DNA of 64,000 nucleotides from Leptospira biflexa serovar Patoc strain 'Patoc 1 (Paris)' (GTDB lineage Bacteria > Spirochaetota > Leptospiria > Leptospirales > Leptospiraceae), in the NCBI RefSeq assembly GCF_000017685.1, contig NC_010602.1, positions 992,001 to 1,056,000 of the forward strand, read 5' to 3'. Every line of letters begins with the position of its first letter. Position 1 is the first letter of the stretch. The position numbers and the translations under genes are program-made. Under the pieces are notes generated by a model, which was not told where the DNA came from, did not search any database, and was given only the letters and a program-made list of their open reading frames with translations. This document shows positions 53,918-63,416 of the stretch, in pieces.

Positions 53918-55207
53918 TTGCGAGTTTTATATTTTTCCGATACTTTTTTGCCAAAAACCGACGGTGTCGCTGTTTCCATTAAGAATTTTTCTGAACTTTT
54001 GGCTCTCAGAGGCCATGAATTTTGTATTTGTGCTCCGAAATACGGGGACGGGGACTTTGATCGGATGACGGACAATATCCAGGTTGTCCGGTTTCGCTCT
54101 GGGTATTTGCCAAGTTACCCCGATATCAAAGTGGTTTTACCTTCCCCTGGTAAGATCAAAAGGATCATTGAAGACTTCAAACCAGATCTCATCCACATCC
54201 ACACACCTGGTCTACTTGGTCTTTATGCCATAAATGCTGCGGAACGATTTGGAGTTCCGACGATTGGAACCTATCATACTTTAATGGCGGAACAGGAAAT
54301 GTATGTTTCCTTTTACCGCCTTTTTAAACTAGATAAACTTTTTTTTAAGGCAAACAAGTTCAAAAAAAAGTTAAACATAGATGAGTTGGATAAAATCGTC
54401 AAATTTGATAATTTTAATATCCGAAAAAAAATCATCCTAAAAATATGCAATGATATCTATAACAGATGTGATGTGGTCATTTCACCAAGTTTTCTCATAA
54501 AAGAACAATTGATTGAATATGGAATCACTCGTCCCATCACTGTTGTTTCCAATGGTATGGACTTAAAACGATTCCAAGGGAAACCGAAAGAATATGGTAG
54601 CGGTGATGCGCCAAAGTTTTTACATGTAGGCCGAATCTCGTATGAAAAAAATTGTGATATCGTGATCAATGCTTTCAAACTCATCCATGATCAGTTTCCG
54701 AAAGCTACATTGACAATCATTGGAGAGGGACCGGCCATCCCATCGTTACAGCGACAAGCAGAACATCTAAACATAAATCAATCTGTAGAATTCAAAGGAT
54801 TTATCCCGAATGCTGTCTTACATGAAGTATACCCTCAGTATGATGTATTCTTAACTGCATCAACAATGGAAACACAAGGATTAGTTGTATTGGAAGCAAT
54901 TGCTTGTGGATTACCTGCTGTGGGAGTTGATGCCTTTGCCTTACCAGAACTGATCCGACATGGTGAAAATGGATTCATAGCAAAATCCTTTGATGCAAAA
55001 GGAATTGCGCAAGGTGCCTTGGAGATCATCAAAAACCCAGATTTGTATGCAAAGTTTTCGAAACAATCCATTCACATTGCATCTGGTCATGATATGGAAA
55101 AATGTGTGGATGCTATGGAAGAAGTGTATGGAAAAGTCATCGAAGCCATGAAAGGAAAAGTAAAAAAGACAACCATCTTTGATTTGTTTTTTGATTTTAT
55201 GCAATGA
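53918..55207 (+). CDS. Glycosyltransferase family 4 protein
   Basis: This 429-residue GT-B enzyme starts at TTG 53918, with GAGG six bases upstream. N-terminal [26 protein letters not shown] is the classic donor-independent acceptor-domain start. The C-terminal domain has [19 protein letters not shown] and [21 protein letters not shown], where the E-x7-E pattern binds the nucleotide sugar. The sequence resembles mannosyl- or glucosyltransferases for glycolipids (PimB-like or diacylglycerol glucosyltransferases), but the substrate is open. It ends in a 4-base overlap with the following membrane gene. Confidence 0.93.
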   Translation: MRVLYFSDTFLPKTDGVAVSIKNFSELLALRGHEFCICAPKYGDGDFDRMTDNIQVVRFRSGYLPSYPDIKVVLPSPGKIKRIIEDFKPDLIHIHTPGLLGLYAINAAERFGVPTIGTYHTLMAEQEMYVSFYRLFKLDKLFFKANKFKKKLNIDELDKIVKFDNFNIRKKIILKICNDIYNRCDVVISPSFLIKEQLIEYGITRPITVVSNGMDLKRFQGKPKEYGSGDAPKFLHVGRISYEKNCDIVINAFKLIHDQFPKATLTIIGEGPAIPSLQRQAEHLNINQSVEFKGFIPNAVLHEVYPQYDVFLTASTMETQGLVVLEAIACGLPAVGVDAFALPELIRHGENGFIAKSFDAKGIAQGALEIIKNPDLYAKFSKQSIHIASGHDMEKCVDAMEEVYGKVIEAMKGKVKKTTIFDLFFDFMQ

Positions 55208-55821
55208 CAAATCCTTTTGGAATTGAAGTTCGATCCATACTCAGTGTCATTGCGATTTGGCTTACCTTTGTTGCCTACATTCCCTACTTAAAAGGAATCA
55301 AAGAGGGAAAAGTCCAACCTCATGTATTTTCATGGATCATTTGGGGAGCCACAACTTGTATCGTTTTTTTTGCACAATGGGTTGGGAATGGTGGCATTGG
55401 AACATTACCCATTGCCATCTCTGGGATCACAACATTTCTTGTTGCCCTTTTCGCTTACCATAAACGCGGTGAGATTAAAATTACGAAAGTGGATTGGTTC
55501 TTTTTTATTTTAGCTCTCTCGAGTTTACCATTTTGGTTTTTTTTCTCTAGTCCACTGGCTGCCGTGATTGTTTTGTCCATCGCTGATTCTCTTGGATTTA
55601 TCCCCACCATTCGAAAGGGTTATACTTTGCCACATTCAGAACCACTTGGTTTTTATTTAATATTTTTAATCAGAAATACACTCGCTATCATAGCATTGGC
55701 CGAATGGAACCTAACTACTGTTTTGTTTCCTGGTTCGGCAGGCCTTGCTTGCCTTGTATTTGTTTTACTTGTAAAGTTTAGACAAAAACATCAAAAAAGT
55801 TTTTCAACTACTCTAGATTAG
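55204..55821 (+). CDS. Small polytopic membrane protein, SemiSWEET/PQ-loop-like
   Basis: This 205-residue protein has seven or so hydrophobic segments. Two similar blocks, [26 protein letters not shown] and [25 protein letters not shown], each show a Pro-Gly turn like the PQ-loop family. This internal duplication suggests a small transporter, but no substrate or role is shown. It overlaps the GT4 gene by 4 bases and converges with the next gene, with a 14-base 3' overlap. Confidence 0.78.
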   Translation: MTNPFGIEVRSILSVIAIWLTFVAYIPYLKGIKEGKVQPHVFSWIIWGATTCIVFFAQWVGNGGIGTLPIAISGITTFLVALFAYHKRGEIKITKVDWFFFILALSSLPFWFFFSSPLAAVIVLSIADSLGFIPTIRKGYTLPHSEPLGFYLIFLIRNTLAIIALAEWNLTTVLFPGSAGLACLVFVLLVKFRQKHQKSFSTTLD

Positions 55822-56857
55822 GTAGAGGGTAAAAGATCACAGATCGAACTTGTTTGCCATCTTCGGTTTCTTCGTAAGTGACTTCTGCTTGTTTGGATCT
55901 GACTGGCAAATACAATTGGATGGTCTCCAACAATTCATAAGCACTGAGAGTGTAATCTAAAGTTTTAATTGCCAAACCAAGTGTCAAAAACCTTTCTTTT
56001 GTGACAGTTTTTGTCTCAGTTTTTTTCGAAACAATTAACCATTTGTAAAGTCTTGCCGATCGATTGGTATCGAGTAGATGATTGAGATCAAGTTTGGCTG
56101 TCGGTAAAACGGCGGGAGTTTGAGAAAATGAAATTTCAATTCCACGATGTTTCGATTCACTCAAGCGTAGAGAAAGTTGTTTGTCAAACAATTCGTCATC
56201 CATGTACTCGATTCGGTCACAAGTAGAATAAACCGTTTCGCATAAATTCCCATAATTTTTATGGAAAAAGAAAACTTGTAATATTTTACCATTTGTTGGA
56301 TGAAACAGTACTTTTGCATTATAGTGTTCCATCCTGCCAAATACAATGAGGGAGCGAATCCGTTTATAAATATTATACGATATACCAAATAAATCTTTTA
56401 CAACGGGAACTTCGGTCATCCCAATCCCGCGCGTTGCAATATAAAATGGCTCAAAACTAACATGTCCATCTCGTTTTGTGATTTCACGGAGGTATTCGGT
56501 AATACCATCCATTTTGGATTCGGAAAGAGACATGGGAGATTGTAAGAAGTTGACAACTACTTTCCCTCCGTTTTTTCCTAACTCCGTCCAAACTTCCTCC
56601 ATGTATTTGCCATCTTCTGAATAAAAAATTTCCCGACAGTATCCTACTTGGCATTTGATTTGTTTTTCGTATTCTTTTTTGTTCGGTGAAGGTAAGTAAA
56701 CCGGTTGGAATTCGGAACTAAACTCTTCGGCATAATCATTTCTCGTAGAAAAACAAATCAATAAGATTAAAAAAAGGATTTGGATTTTCGTGAGTTTTGT
56801 TTTTTGAAAGTTTTGGATGTGGATTGCGGAGAAAAAATGCCTAAATCGTTTGAACAT
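55808..56857 (-). CDS. Exported protein of unknown function
   Basis: This 349-residue protein starts at ATG 56857 with GGAG upstream; reading four residues further upstream uses a TTG and lacks that Shine-Dalgarno. A hydrophobic helix at about 26-43 (IQILFLILLICFSTRN) acts as a signal or anchor, followed by YAEEFSSEFQP. Conserved Cys pairs include QVGYC and ETVYSTC. I do not recognise the domain. It lies 42 bases from the GT9 gene upstream on the same strand and probably belongs to the same surface-glycan locus. Confidence 0.75.
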   Translation of the reverse strand: MFKRFRHFFSAIHIQNFQKTKLTKIQILFLILLICFSTRNDYAEEFSSEFQPVYLPSPNKKEYEKQIKCQVGYCREIFYSEDGKYMEEVWTELGKNGGKVVVNFLQSPMSLSESKMDGITEYLREITKRDGHVSFEPFYIATRGIGMTEVPVVKDLFGISYNIYKRIRSLIVFGRMEHYNAKVLFHPTNGKILQVFFFHKNYGNLCETVYSTCDRIEYMDDELFDKQLSLRLSESKHRGIEISFSQTPAVLPTAKLDLNHLLDTNRSARLYKWLIVSKKTETKTVTKERFLTLGLAIKTLDYTLSAYELLETIQLYLPVRSKQAEVTYEETEDGKQVRSVIFYPLPNLE

Positions 56858-56899
56858 CACCGACTCCAAATATCAATTACAAATGTATCACAAATCAAA

Positions 56900-57955
56900 T
56901 CACCAAAGAGTGTTTACATTTTGGATGAGGCGAATTCGTCTCACCACATCCAAAGGATCAATGAGTTCCATACAAGCATGATCCCCTCGCCAACATTTTG
57001 TATTCCCATAAATGGAACACGGCCTACAAGGTAAGTCAACTTGCAAAACTCCAGAGTCTTCTTGGGCAAACGGTCCAAAACCCGAGACTGGGTGAGTGGT
57101 TCCGTAAATTCCAATCACAGGTTTTTTGAGGAGGGCTGCAATATGAACGTTGGAGCTGTCCATTCCAATCATCACATCCAATCTGTCCATGATCCCAAGC
57201 TCCCCACGGATTCCTAATGAGCCACCTTGGACGATATGGACAGGTGTTAGGTTGTTTTTTAAAATTTCTAATTCTTTTGCTTCGTCGCGGCCGCCAAATA
57301 AAAATACATGACAATCTGGAAATTCAGATACCAAAACTTCTACGAGTCGTTTGCATTTTTCAAAGCTCCATTCCTTTAATTCGTGGCCAGCGAACGGTGC
57401 AAATCCAAACCATTGTCCTTCTTTTTTGTCGATGCCAATCGACTTAAAATAGTCTTTGGCAAACATTTTGGATTCGCCATCTACATTCAGCCATGGGCCT
57501 TGTAATGGAGCGTCATAACCTGATTTACGGAAAACATTCAAATAACGTTCCACAGTATGAGGGAGTTGATTTAATTTTTTATTGTAACGTCTTGTCTGTG
57601 CTAATTTTTCTCGTCGGCCTTTGATGATTTTGGCATAGGGAACACCTTTGCATCGGAAAAAAAATGCAATGAGTCTAGATCGAACAGATCCATGAAGATC
57701 GATGACATTTCCGAATGGACCTAATTTGTCAATGTCTCGGTACATCCGCCAAAGACCCAAAAGTCCTTTGTATTTTTTAAGATTGATACCTAATACATTT
57801 AGGTTTGGGATATTATAAAAGAATGGAGCAAAATTTCCTCTAGTAACAACTGTTAGCTGAATATTGGAATATTTAGCGGCAATCGCGATGAGGGCAGGTG
57901 TCATTAAGGCAACATCTCCCATCGCAGAAAACCGAAGTACGAGAAGGTTTGTCAT
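56900..57955 (-). CDS. GT9 family glycosyltransferase (heptosyltransferase-like)
   Basis: This 351-residue GT-B enzyme shows the GT9 start MTNLLVLRFSAMGDVALMTPAL and C-terminal IGMDSSNVHIAALLKKPVIGIYG, with the usual TS-like Asp-Ser-Ser pocket and a Cys-rich loop LPCRPCSIYGNTKCWRG. GT9 includes the ADP-heptosyltransferases of LPS core synthesis; the sugar here is not certain. Its start overlaps the upstream DUF4254 stop by 4 bases, and DUF4254 proteins often accompany LPS genes. Confidence 0.92.
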   Translation of the reverse strand: MTNLLVLRFSAMGDVALMTPALIAIAAKYSNIQLTVVTRGNFAPFFYNIPNLNVLGINLKKYKGLLGLWRMYRDIDKLGPFGNVIDLHGSVRSRLIAFFFRCKGVPYAKIIKGRREKLAQTRRYNKKLNQLPHTVERYLNVFRKSGYDAPLQGPWLNVDGESKMFAKDYFKSIGIDKKEGQWFGFAPFAGHELKEWSFEKCKRLVEVLVSEFPDCHVFLFGGRDEAKELEILKNNLTPVHIVQGGSLGIRGELGIMDRLDVMIGMDSSNVHIAALLKKPVIGIYGTTHPVSGFGPFAQEDSGVLQVDLPCRPCSIYGNTKCWRGDHACMELIDPLDVVRRIRLIQNVNTLW

Positions 57956-58563
57956 TTTTGATTCTTATAGAGAGAAGGGTTTAGATTTTGGTCATTGTAC
58001 ATTTTCATTTGGCGGTATACTTTGACTCGTTTGATCCCTTTTGCATAATCATCAAACAATTCCGCTAAACATTGTTTTAAATCTTCTCTTTGTTCGAGTA
58101 ATACGTTCAATTTGGATTGGCACTTCTCGATATGTTCTTTGGTGGCAGAGGAATCTTTTCGATTCACTTGCTCTTCCATATGATAAATTTTTAATTCTAA
58201 AATACTCATCCGATCGAGTAACCATGCGGGTGATTCGGAATTGAGCCTTGCATCTGGTTTCGGAGTGATGGATCGAAACATCTCGATCACGAAGTCATCG
58301 AGTTTTTCCACTGTATCCGTTCGGTCTTGGTTTAGTTTGTCTATTTTTCGTTTGAGTGCGACAACTTCTTCCAGCGCAATGTCTGGCCGACGGATTTCGT
58401 CTTCGATATGCCATTGGATGGTGTCCACATGGTTTTTTTGATAGAGGGTTGCCTCAATTGTACCTTCGGGATAAGGATTGGGGTGAGGGGCTTCGTTTTT
58501 ATGCCAATCCAGAACAGATTCTTGGAAAATAGAGACGGCTTTTGTGGCTTCCAATGCTTTCAT
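57952..58563 (-). CDS. DUF4254 family protein
   Basis: This 203-residue cytoplasmic protein starts at ATG 58563 (MKALEATKAVSIFQESVLDWHK); a TTG 12 bases upstream is the alternative. It is helical, with IRRPDIALEEVVALKRKIDKLNQDR and a C-terminal coiled coil (EHIEKCQSKLNVLLEQREDLK). It matches my memory of DUF4254, which occurs in LPS loci of Bacteroidetes and Leptospira; its activity is unknown. The downstream GT9 start overlaps by 4 bases. Confidence 0.87.
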   Translation of the reverse strand: MKALEATKAVSIFQESVLDWHKNEAPHPNPYPEGTIEATLYQKNHVDTIQWHIEDEIRRPDIALEEVVALKRKIDKLNQDRTDTVEKLDDFVIEMFRSITPKPDARLNSESPAWLLDRMSILELKIYHMEEQVNRKDSSATKEHIEKCQSKLNVLLEQREDLKQCLAELFDDYAKGIKRVKVYRQMKMYNDQNLNPSLYKNQK

Positions 58564-58667
58564 ATCGTAATGCAATTCACGTTTTCATATGGTTTTTGGG
58601 GTTCAATCCAAATATTTCCTAGGTTTTTCGCTTTCTTTTGGAACCCTACCCATTCTTTTGAAAAAAG

Positions 58668-59462
58668 ATGTGTTTAGTCGTAATTGCCCTTGGGATCCAC
58701 CCGACGTTTCCGCTTGTTTTGGCCTCCAATCGAGATGAATTTTTTGAAAGGCCAACCGAAGGTTTGCATGTCTGGGACAAGGAACCAAAGATCCTTGCGG
58801 GTAAAGACTTAAAGGCGGGTGGGACATGGCTTGGTGTGAATTCGTTTGGAAAACTTGCTTTCTTAACCAATGTCCGTAATCTCAAAAAACCTCCGCACCC
58901 AAATCCCAAATCGAGGGGAGAGCTCGTGTTTCGCTTTTTGGAATCAGATGGAAATTTTTCTCTGAACGATTATGCAAAAGAGGTCCATTCGGCAAAAGAT
59001 AACTTTGAAGGATTTAATTTATTTCTCTTTGATGGAAAGGAAGCGGTGGCTCTCGGTGGCGATCCTTTTTCTATACAAGCGGTGGGAACTGGATTTCATG
59101 CGGTGAGTAATGCCAGTTGGAATACCCATTGGCCCAAAACAGACAAACTCCAATCCCAAATGCAAACCATCCTATCCCAATGGATAGAGGCAGATCTTTC
59201 TCAATCAGAAATCGAATCCCAAATATTTGATTGTTTGAATGATGCAGAACTTGTAAAGGAAGAGAAACGTTTGCCAGACACAGGGATCGGCATCGTACGC
59301 GAAAGGTATCTGTCGTCTGTACGAATCAAAACATCTCATTATGGAACGAGGGCATCAACTTTGGTATTTTATGGAAAAGAATCTGTGGAGATGATCGAAA
59401 GGTCATTCTCCGATCCGTTATCAGATGGATATACGGAACGGAGAGAGGTATTGAAATTCTAA
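58668..59462 (+). CDS. NRDE/TANGO2 family protein
   Basis: This 264-residue protein begins MCLVVIALGIHPTFPLVLASNRDEFFERPT, with the family motif NRDE at residues 21-24 and Cys at position 2. The C-terminal part has RYLSSVRIKTSHYGTRASTLV, which is typical of the family. Human TANGO2 is linked to lipid and mitochondrial metabolism; the bacterial function is not settled. It is divergent from DUF4254 by 104 bases, which show no clear operator, and converges with glyA. Confidence 0.9.
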   Translation: MCLVVIALGIHPTFPLVLASNRDEFFERPTEGLHVWDKEPKILAGKDLKAGGTWLGVNSFGKLAFLTNVRNLKKPPHPNPKSRGELVFRFLESDGNFSLNDYAKEVHSAKDNFEGFNLFLFDGKEAVALGGDPFSIQAVGTGFHAVSNASWNTHWPKTDKLQSQMQTILSQWIEADLSQSEIESQIFDCLNDAELVKEEKRLPDTGIGIVRERYLSSVRIKTSHYGTRASTLVFYGKESVEMIERSFSDPLSDGYTERREVLKF

Positions 59463-59466
59463 AGGA

Positions 59467-60717
59467 TCAGTCTTCCAATCGGAAATGGTTCATTGGGAAA
59501 GCTCCTGTGATTTCTTTCACAGCTGCCTTCACTTTGGATTCAAAACTTGTATCACCAAAATGTTCTAAGTAATCACAAATCAAATTGCCAACGGCTTCGA
59601 TTTCCTTTTCTTTGAGTCCTCTTGTGGTGAGAGCAGGGGTTCCGAGTCGGATCCCTGATGCCACTGCGGGTGGATTTTTATCAAAAGGGATTGCGTTTTT
59701 GTTTACCGTTACACCGATATGATCGAGGCCATCGGCTGCATCTTTTCCTGTGAGTCCTTTCACTGAAACATCAAGTAAAACGATGTGGTTGTCCGTTCCC
59801 CCAGAAACCACTCGGAATCCACGTTTTTGGAACACTTCCGCAAGGGTTTTTGCATTTTTTACCACTTGTTTGATGTAGGTTTTGAAATCTGGTTGGAGGG
59901 CTTCTCCGAAGGCCACTGCTTTTGCTGCAATCACATGCATGAGCGGTCCACCTTGGATTCCAGGGAACACCCTCGAATTCAAAATCTTTTCATGTTCGGA
60001 AGAAGATAGAATCAGTCCTCCTCTTGGTCCGCGTAGAGTTTTATGCGTTGTGGTAGTGACAAAATCACAAACTCCAATGGGACTTGGGTGTTCACCAGCT
60101 ACCACCAAACCAGAGATATGTGCAATGTCTGCCATGATTTTGGCACCAATTCCATCTGCGATTTCTCTAAATTTGTTAAAATCTATGACACGAGGATAAG
60201 CTGATGCACCCACAACGATGAGTTTTGGTTTGTGTTCTTTTGCTAGTTTTGCCACTTCATCGTAATTGATGGTTTCTGTTTTTTCATCCACTCCATATGG
60301 GATTGGTTTAAAATACTTTCCGCTGATGTTTACCGCACTACCGTGTGTTAGGTGGCCGCCATGTGCCAAATTCATTCCAAGGAAACTATCTCCTGGTTCA
60401 AGGGTTGCAAGGAAAACTGCCATATTCGCCTGAGCACCGCTATGTGGTTGGACATTTGCATATTCAGCACCAAACATTTTTTTGGCTCTTTCAATGGCGA
60501 GTTCTTCCACTCTGTCAGCATTTTCGCAACCATTGTAGTAACGTTTTCCAGGATACCCTTCCGCGTATTTATTGGTCAGTGTAGAATGATAAGCTTCAAG
60601 AACAGGACGCGAAACAAAATTTTCACTCGCAATCATTTCGAGGGAATGTTCTTGTCTTTCGTCTTCTTTTTTTAAAGCGGCGTAAACTTCGGGATCTTGT
60701 TTTTCTAAATAACTCAT
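59467..60717 (-). CDS. glyA: Serine hydroxymethyltransferase
   Basis: SHMT converts serine and tetrahydrofolate to glycine and methylene-tetrahydrofolate. The 416-residue length matches. Motifs: [47 protein letters not shown], and [15 protein letters not shown] with the PLP-binding Lys. Its ATG overlaps the lplA stop by 4 bases. Glycine metabolism (glyA) next to lipoate ligase (lplA) fits supply of the lipoylated glycine-cleavage H protein, but this link is inferred. Confidence 0.97.
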   Translation of the reverse strand: MSYLEKQDPEVYAALKKEDERQEHSLEMIASENFVSRPVLEAYHSTLTNKYAEGYPGKRYYNGCENADRVEELAIERAKKMFGAEYANVQPHSGAQANMAVFLATLEPGDSFLGMNLAHGGHLTHGSAVNISGKYFKPIPYGVDEKTETINYDEVAKLAKEHKPKLIVVGASAYPRVIDFNKFREIADGIGAKIMADIAHISGLVVAGEHPSPIGVCDFVTTTTHKTLRGPRGGLILSSSEHEKILNSRVFPGIQGGPLMHVIAAKAVAFGEALQPDFKTYIKQVVKNAKTLAEVFQKRGFRVVSGGTDNHIVLLDVSVKGLTGKDAADGLDHIGVTVNKNAIPFDKNPPAVASGIRLGTPALTTRGLKEKEIEAVGNLICDYLEHFGDTSFESKVKAAVKEITGAFPMNHFRLED

Positions 60718-61583
60718 GTCGGAATTTCTCTATGGAGTGTGTATTCTGGATTTTGGTATTTCTTCTTGCGAATAGATTCAGATTCTCTGAGCACTTGTTT
60801 CCGAAAAGTAGAAAAGTCCTGCGAAAAGAAGGAAATTTTTGAAAAATCACTGGGAATGGGTTCTCCCAAGTATTGGAACACTTCTCGTACCAAATCCACT
60901 GCCCATTTTTCTTCCGAAAAAAACGTGGGTAAGGATGTGAGAAACTCCTTGTGGGATCTTTCTTTGCGGTAATCAGGTTCTTCTGGCGGGTGGTGTAAAA
61001 CTTCGCCCACTCGTTTGATGAGGTCCTCTTCTAAAATTAAGGTGCCATGTTGGACGATACATCCACGTTTGCGAAATTGTGCATTCCCCGAAATTTTTTT
61101 GAAAACACCATCTTTTTCCAAAACGAGATCGGATTTCCCTTTGGGAAAGGACTGGATGTTTTGGTGGGATAATGATTTTGAGATGATTCCCAAGATTCGA
61201 TCATAACTGTCTTTTACTGGGAATAATTCCTTTCGAGTCTCTAAATTAAAATAAAGCGAATAATTGATATTACCAGTTAGGGAATGGAAAACAGTCCCTC
61301 CACCAGAAGCACGTCTGGCAATGTAACAAAAGTTTGGTTTTGGTTTTTTCCCAAAACCCACTTCGTTTACTTCCTTTTCGTAGGCACTCACTACTTCTTC
61401 TTTGATATTGCGGTATGGGTTTTCAGAAAGCCCAAGGATGATGGAGTCTGGATTTTTCCATAATCGGATCCCTGCTGAGATCTGTGAGTTGACTAAATTT
61501 ACGGCGATGGCTTCCTCGACCGCCAAATTATAATAAGGCGATCTTGGAGGGATCGGAGGGAAAAAAAATACTTTTGGATTCAC
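60714..61583 (-). CDS. lplA: Lipoate-protein ligase A-like protein
   Basis: This 289-residue member of the biotin/lipoate ligase (BPL/LplA) family has the [21 protein letters not shown] pocket and the catalytic-type Lys in [20 protein letters not shown]. The family attaches lipoate or octanoate to E2 and H proteins. It lacks the longer C-terminal accessory domain of E. coli LplA (338 residues). The ATG overlaps the rhomboid stop by 4 bases. Confidence 0.88.
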   Translation of the reverse strand: MNPKVFFFPPIPPRSPYYNLAVEEAIAVNLVNSQISAGIRLWKNPDSIILGLSENPYRNIKEEVVSAYEKEVNEVGFGKKPKPNFCYIARRASGGGTVFHSLTGNINYSLYFNLETRKELFPVKDSYDRILGIISKSLSHQNIQSFPKGKSDLVLEKDGVFKKISGNAQFRKRGCIVQHGTLILEEDLIKRVGEVLHHPPEEPDYRKERSHKEFLTSLPTFFSEEKWAVDLVREVFQYLGEPIPSDFSKISFFSQDFSTFRKQVLRESESIRKKKYQNPEYTLHREIPT

Positions 61584-62404
61584 TCGTTGAAGTATTTTTG
61601 GCTAGCTTCGTTTAAAAACTTACGTTCTTTTCTAGAAAGAGATTCCATTCCGTTTTTCGAAATTTTTTCCAAAAGTTCATCCACTTTCGATTTGGCATTT
61701 TCTCGTTTCGCCATCTCTTCTTGGTAACGCATAAATCTACGTTTTTGTAAATACCGTGAGAGTGACCAAGTGGGAAGAGAAGATTTGGTTCCTTTCCAAC
61801 CTGTATACAGTTTCATTAAAATCACACCACCAATCGCACCACCCAAATGAGCAAAGTGAGCCACCCGTTCTCCTTGCGCAAAAAGAACCATAAGCATCAC
61901 AATCATCACAAAGTATTTGGCTCGCATGGGAAAGATGAGAAAGACGAGAAGTTCTCTGTTCGGCCAAGTCATTCCGTAAGCGACAAGTAATCCATAGATA
62001 CTAGCACTAGCTCCAACGACCACACCTTGGGGGATCCCAAAGTATTGGGCTGTGATGGTACCAATCCCACCAAGGAATGCGGTAAAAAAATAAAATTTAA
62101 GAAAGGCTCGTTCACCCCAAACTTCTGCCAGTTCCGACCCAAACATCCAAAGGCTTAACATATTGAAGAGGATGTGTAAAAAACTTCCGTGTAAAAAAGC
62201 ATAACTCACAAGTTGCCAGACCCAACCTCGGAACACGAGTTCTGGAGAGAGTCCCAAATAGAGTTCCACCAGAGGTGAGTGGAAGGTAAGTTTGATCACC
62301 AATTGGAGGATAAAGAAGATGACATTGATGAAAATGAGAGTGCGGACAACAGGGACCATGGGAGGTCCAAATCGAAGTTCATATCCTGGGGTACGAGAGG
62401 CCAT
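61580..62404 (-). CDS. Rhomboid-family intramembrane serine protease
   Basis: This 274-residue protein starts best at ATG 62404; an in-frame ATG at 62455 adds 17 residues but would overlap the chosen divergent start region. Six membrane segments carry the rhomboid catalytic set: HGSFLHILFNMLSLWMFG (the His/Asn oxyanion region), GASASIYGLLVAYG with the nucleophilic Ser, and AHFAHLGGAIGG with the catalytic His. The C-terminal tail is a charged helix (SRYLQKRRFMRYQEEMAK). The family cleaves transmembrane segments; no substrate is visible. It overlaps lplA by 4 bases. Confidence 0.9.
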   Translation of the reverse strand: MASRTPGYELRFGPPMVPVVRTLIFINVIFFILQLVIKLTFHSPLVELYLGLSPELVFRGWVWQLVSYAFLHGSFLHILFNMLSLWMFGSELAEVWGERAFLKFYFFTAFLGGIGTITAQYFGIPQGVVVGASASIYGLLVAYGMTWPNRELLVFLIFPMRAKYFVMIVMLMVLFAQGERVAHFAHLGGAIGGVILMKLYTGWKGTKSSLPTWSLSRYLQKRRFMRYQEEMAKRENAKSKVDELLEKISKNGMESLSRKERKFLNEASQKYFNE

Positions 62405-62468
62405 AAATTCAAGGTCGTAAATCTTGAGTGACAAGGAAAGTCGATTTCCTAGCATCGAGGAAGTGATT

Positions 62469-63416
62469 GTGCAACTCTACGGAGTCCGCGGTTCCATTGC
62501 GAGCCCCCTCCGAAACCAAGACTACCGCAAAAAGATAATCGAGATTCTAGACCTCTACAAACAATCTGGGGCTGAAGGGTCAGCGGATGAATTTTGGCAA
62601 AATCTCCCGTACCATTTGAAATTTGTCACAGGATCTGACACAACCTGTGTTTCTGTCACAGATGATGATGGGGAAACCTATGTTTTGGACATGGGGACAG
62701 GTCTTCGTAATTTAGGGGATGAACTTGTTTCCGAATACTTCACGAACCAATTGAAAAAAACCATTTCGTTTTTCATCACTCATACCCATTGGGACCACAT
62801 CCAAGGCCTACCTTTTTTTAAACCCATTTATTTTCCAGACTTCCATTTGCATTTTTATTCTCCCTATTCTGATTTAGAAAAACGATTACATACCCAACAA
62901 GAACCAGAATTTTTCCCCGTTCCTCTGGATGGAACGGGTTCCGCAAAAGAGTTCAAATTGTTTTTCCCAGGGGATGTTTTGGAATTTCCTTCGGGACTCA
63001 AAGTGGAATGTTACCCTCTCAAACACCCAGGTGGATCCTTTGCGTATAAATTCACAAACCGAGCCGGGAAAATTTTTATTTTTGCAACCGATGCCGAATT
63101 TACGGGAGCAGATATGGATCTCATCCACGACTGTATGCCTTTTTTTGCTGACGCCGATTTACTCATACTCGACACCCAATATACGCTCGATGAATCTTTT
63201 TCTAAATTTGATTGGGGGCATACAGCATATACCATGTCTGTGAATTGTGCCTCAGCTTGGCGTGTGAAAAACTTGGTGCTTACTCATCACGAACCAAGTT
63301 ACTCTGACGAAAAAATTTATGAAATATATGAAAGTGCCAAATTGCACAAACAGCAATTAGGCGAAAAGAAATTAAAAATTCATTTAGCAAGAGAAGGACT
63401 AAGGTTCCACCTATAA
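62469..63416 (+). CDS. MBL-fold metallo-hydrolase (RNase Z/PhnP-like class)
   Basis: This 315-residue protein starts best at GTG 62469, because GAGGA lies 7 bases upstream and this family often begins near a VRGS motif, here QLYGVRGSIAS. A TTG at 62424 would add 15 residues. The MBL core has THTHWDHIQGLPFF (metal His/Asp set), LKHPGGSFAY, IFATDAEF and LTHHEPSYSD. It is distant from the B1 beta-lactamase above; the sequence does not show a substrate. It ends one base into the next gene (TAATG), so the penicillin-binding protein may be cotranscribed. Confidence 0.9.
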   Translation: MQLYGVRGSIASPLRNQDYRKKIIEILDLYKQSGAEGSADEFWQNLPYHLKFVTGSDTTCVSVTDDDGETYVLDMGTGLRNLGDELVSEYFTNQLKKTISFFITHTHWDHIQGLPFFKPIYFPDFHLHFYSPYSDLEKRLHTQQEPEFFPVPLDGTGSAKEFKLFFPGDVLEFPSGLKVECYPLKHPGGSFAYKFTNRAGKIFIFATDAEFTGADMDLIHDCMPFFADADLLILDTQYTLDESFSKFDWGHTAYTMSVNCASAWRVKNLVLTHHEPSYSDEKIYEIYESAKLHKQQLGEKKLKIHLAREGLRFHL

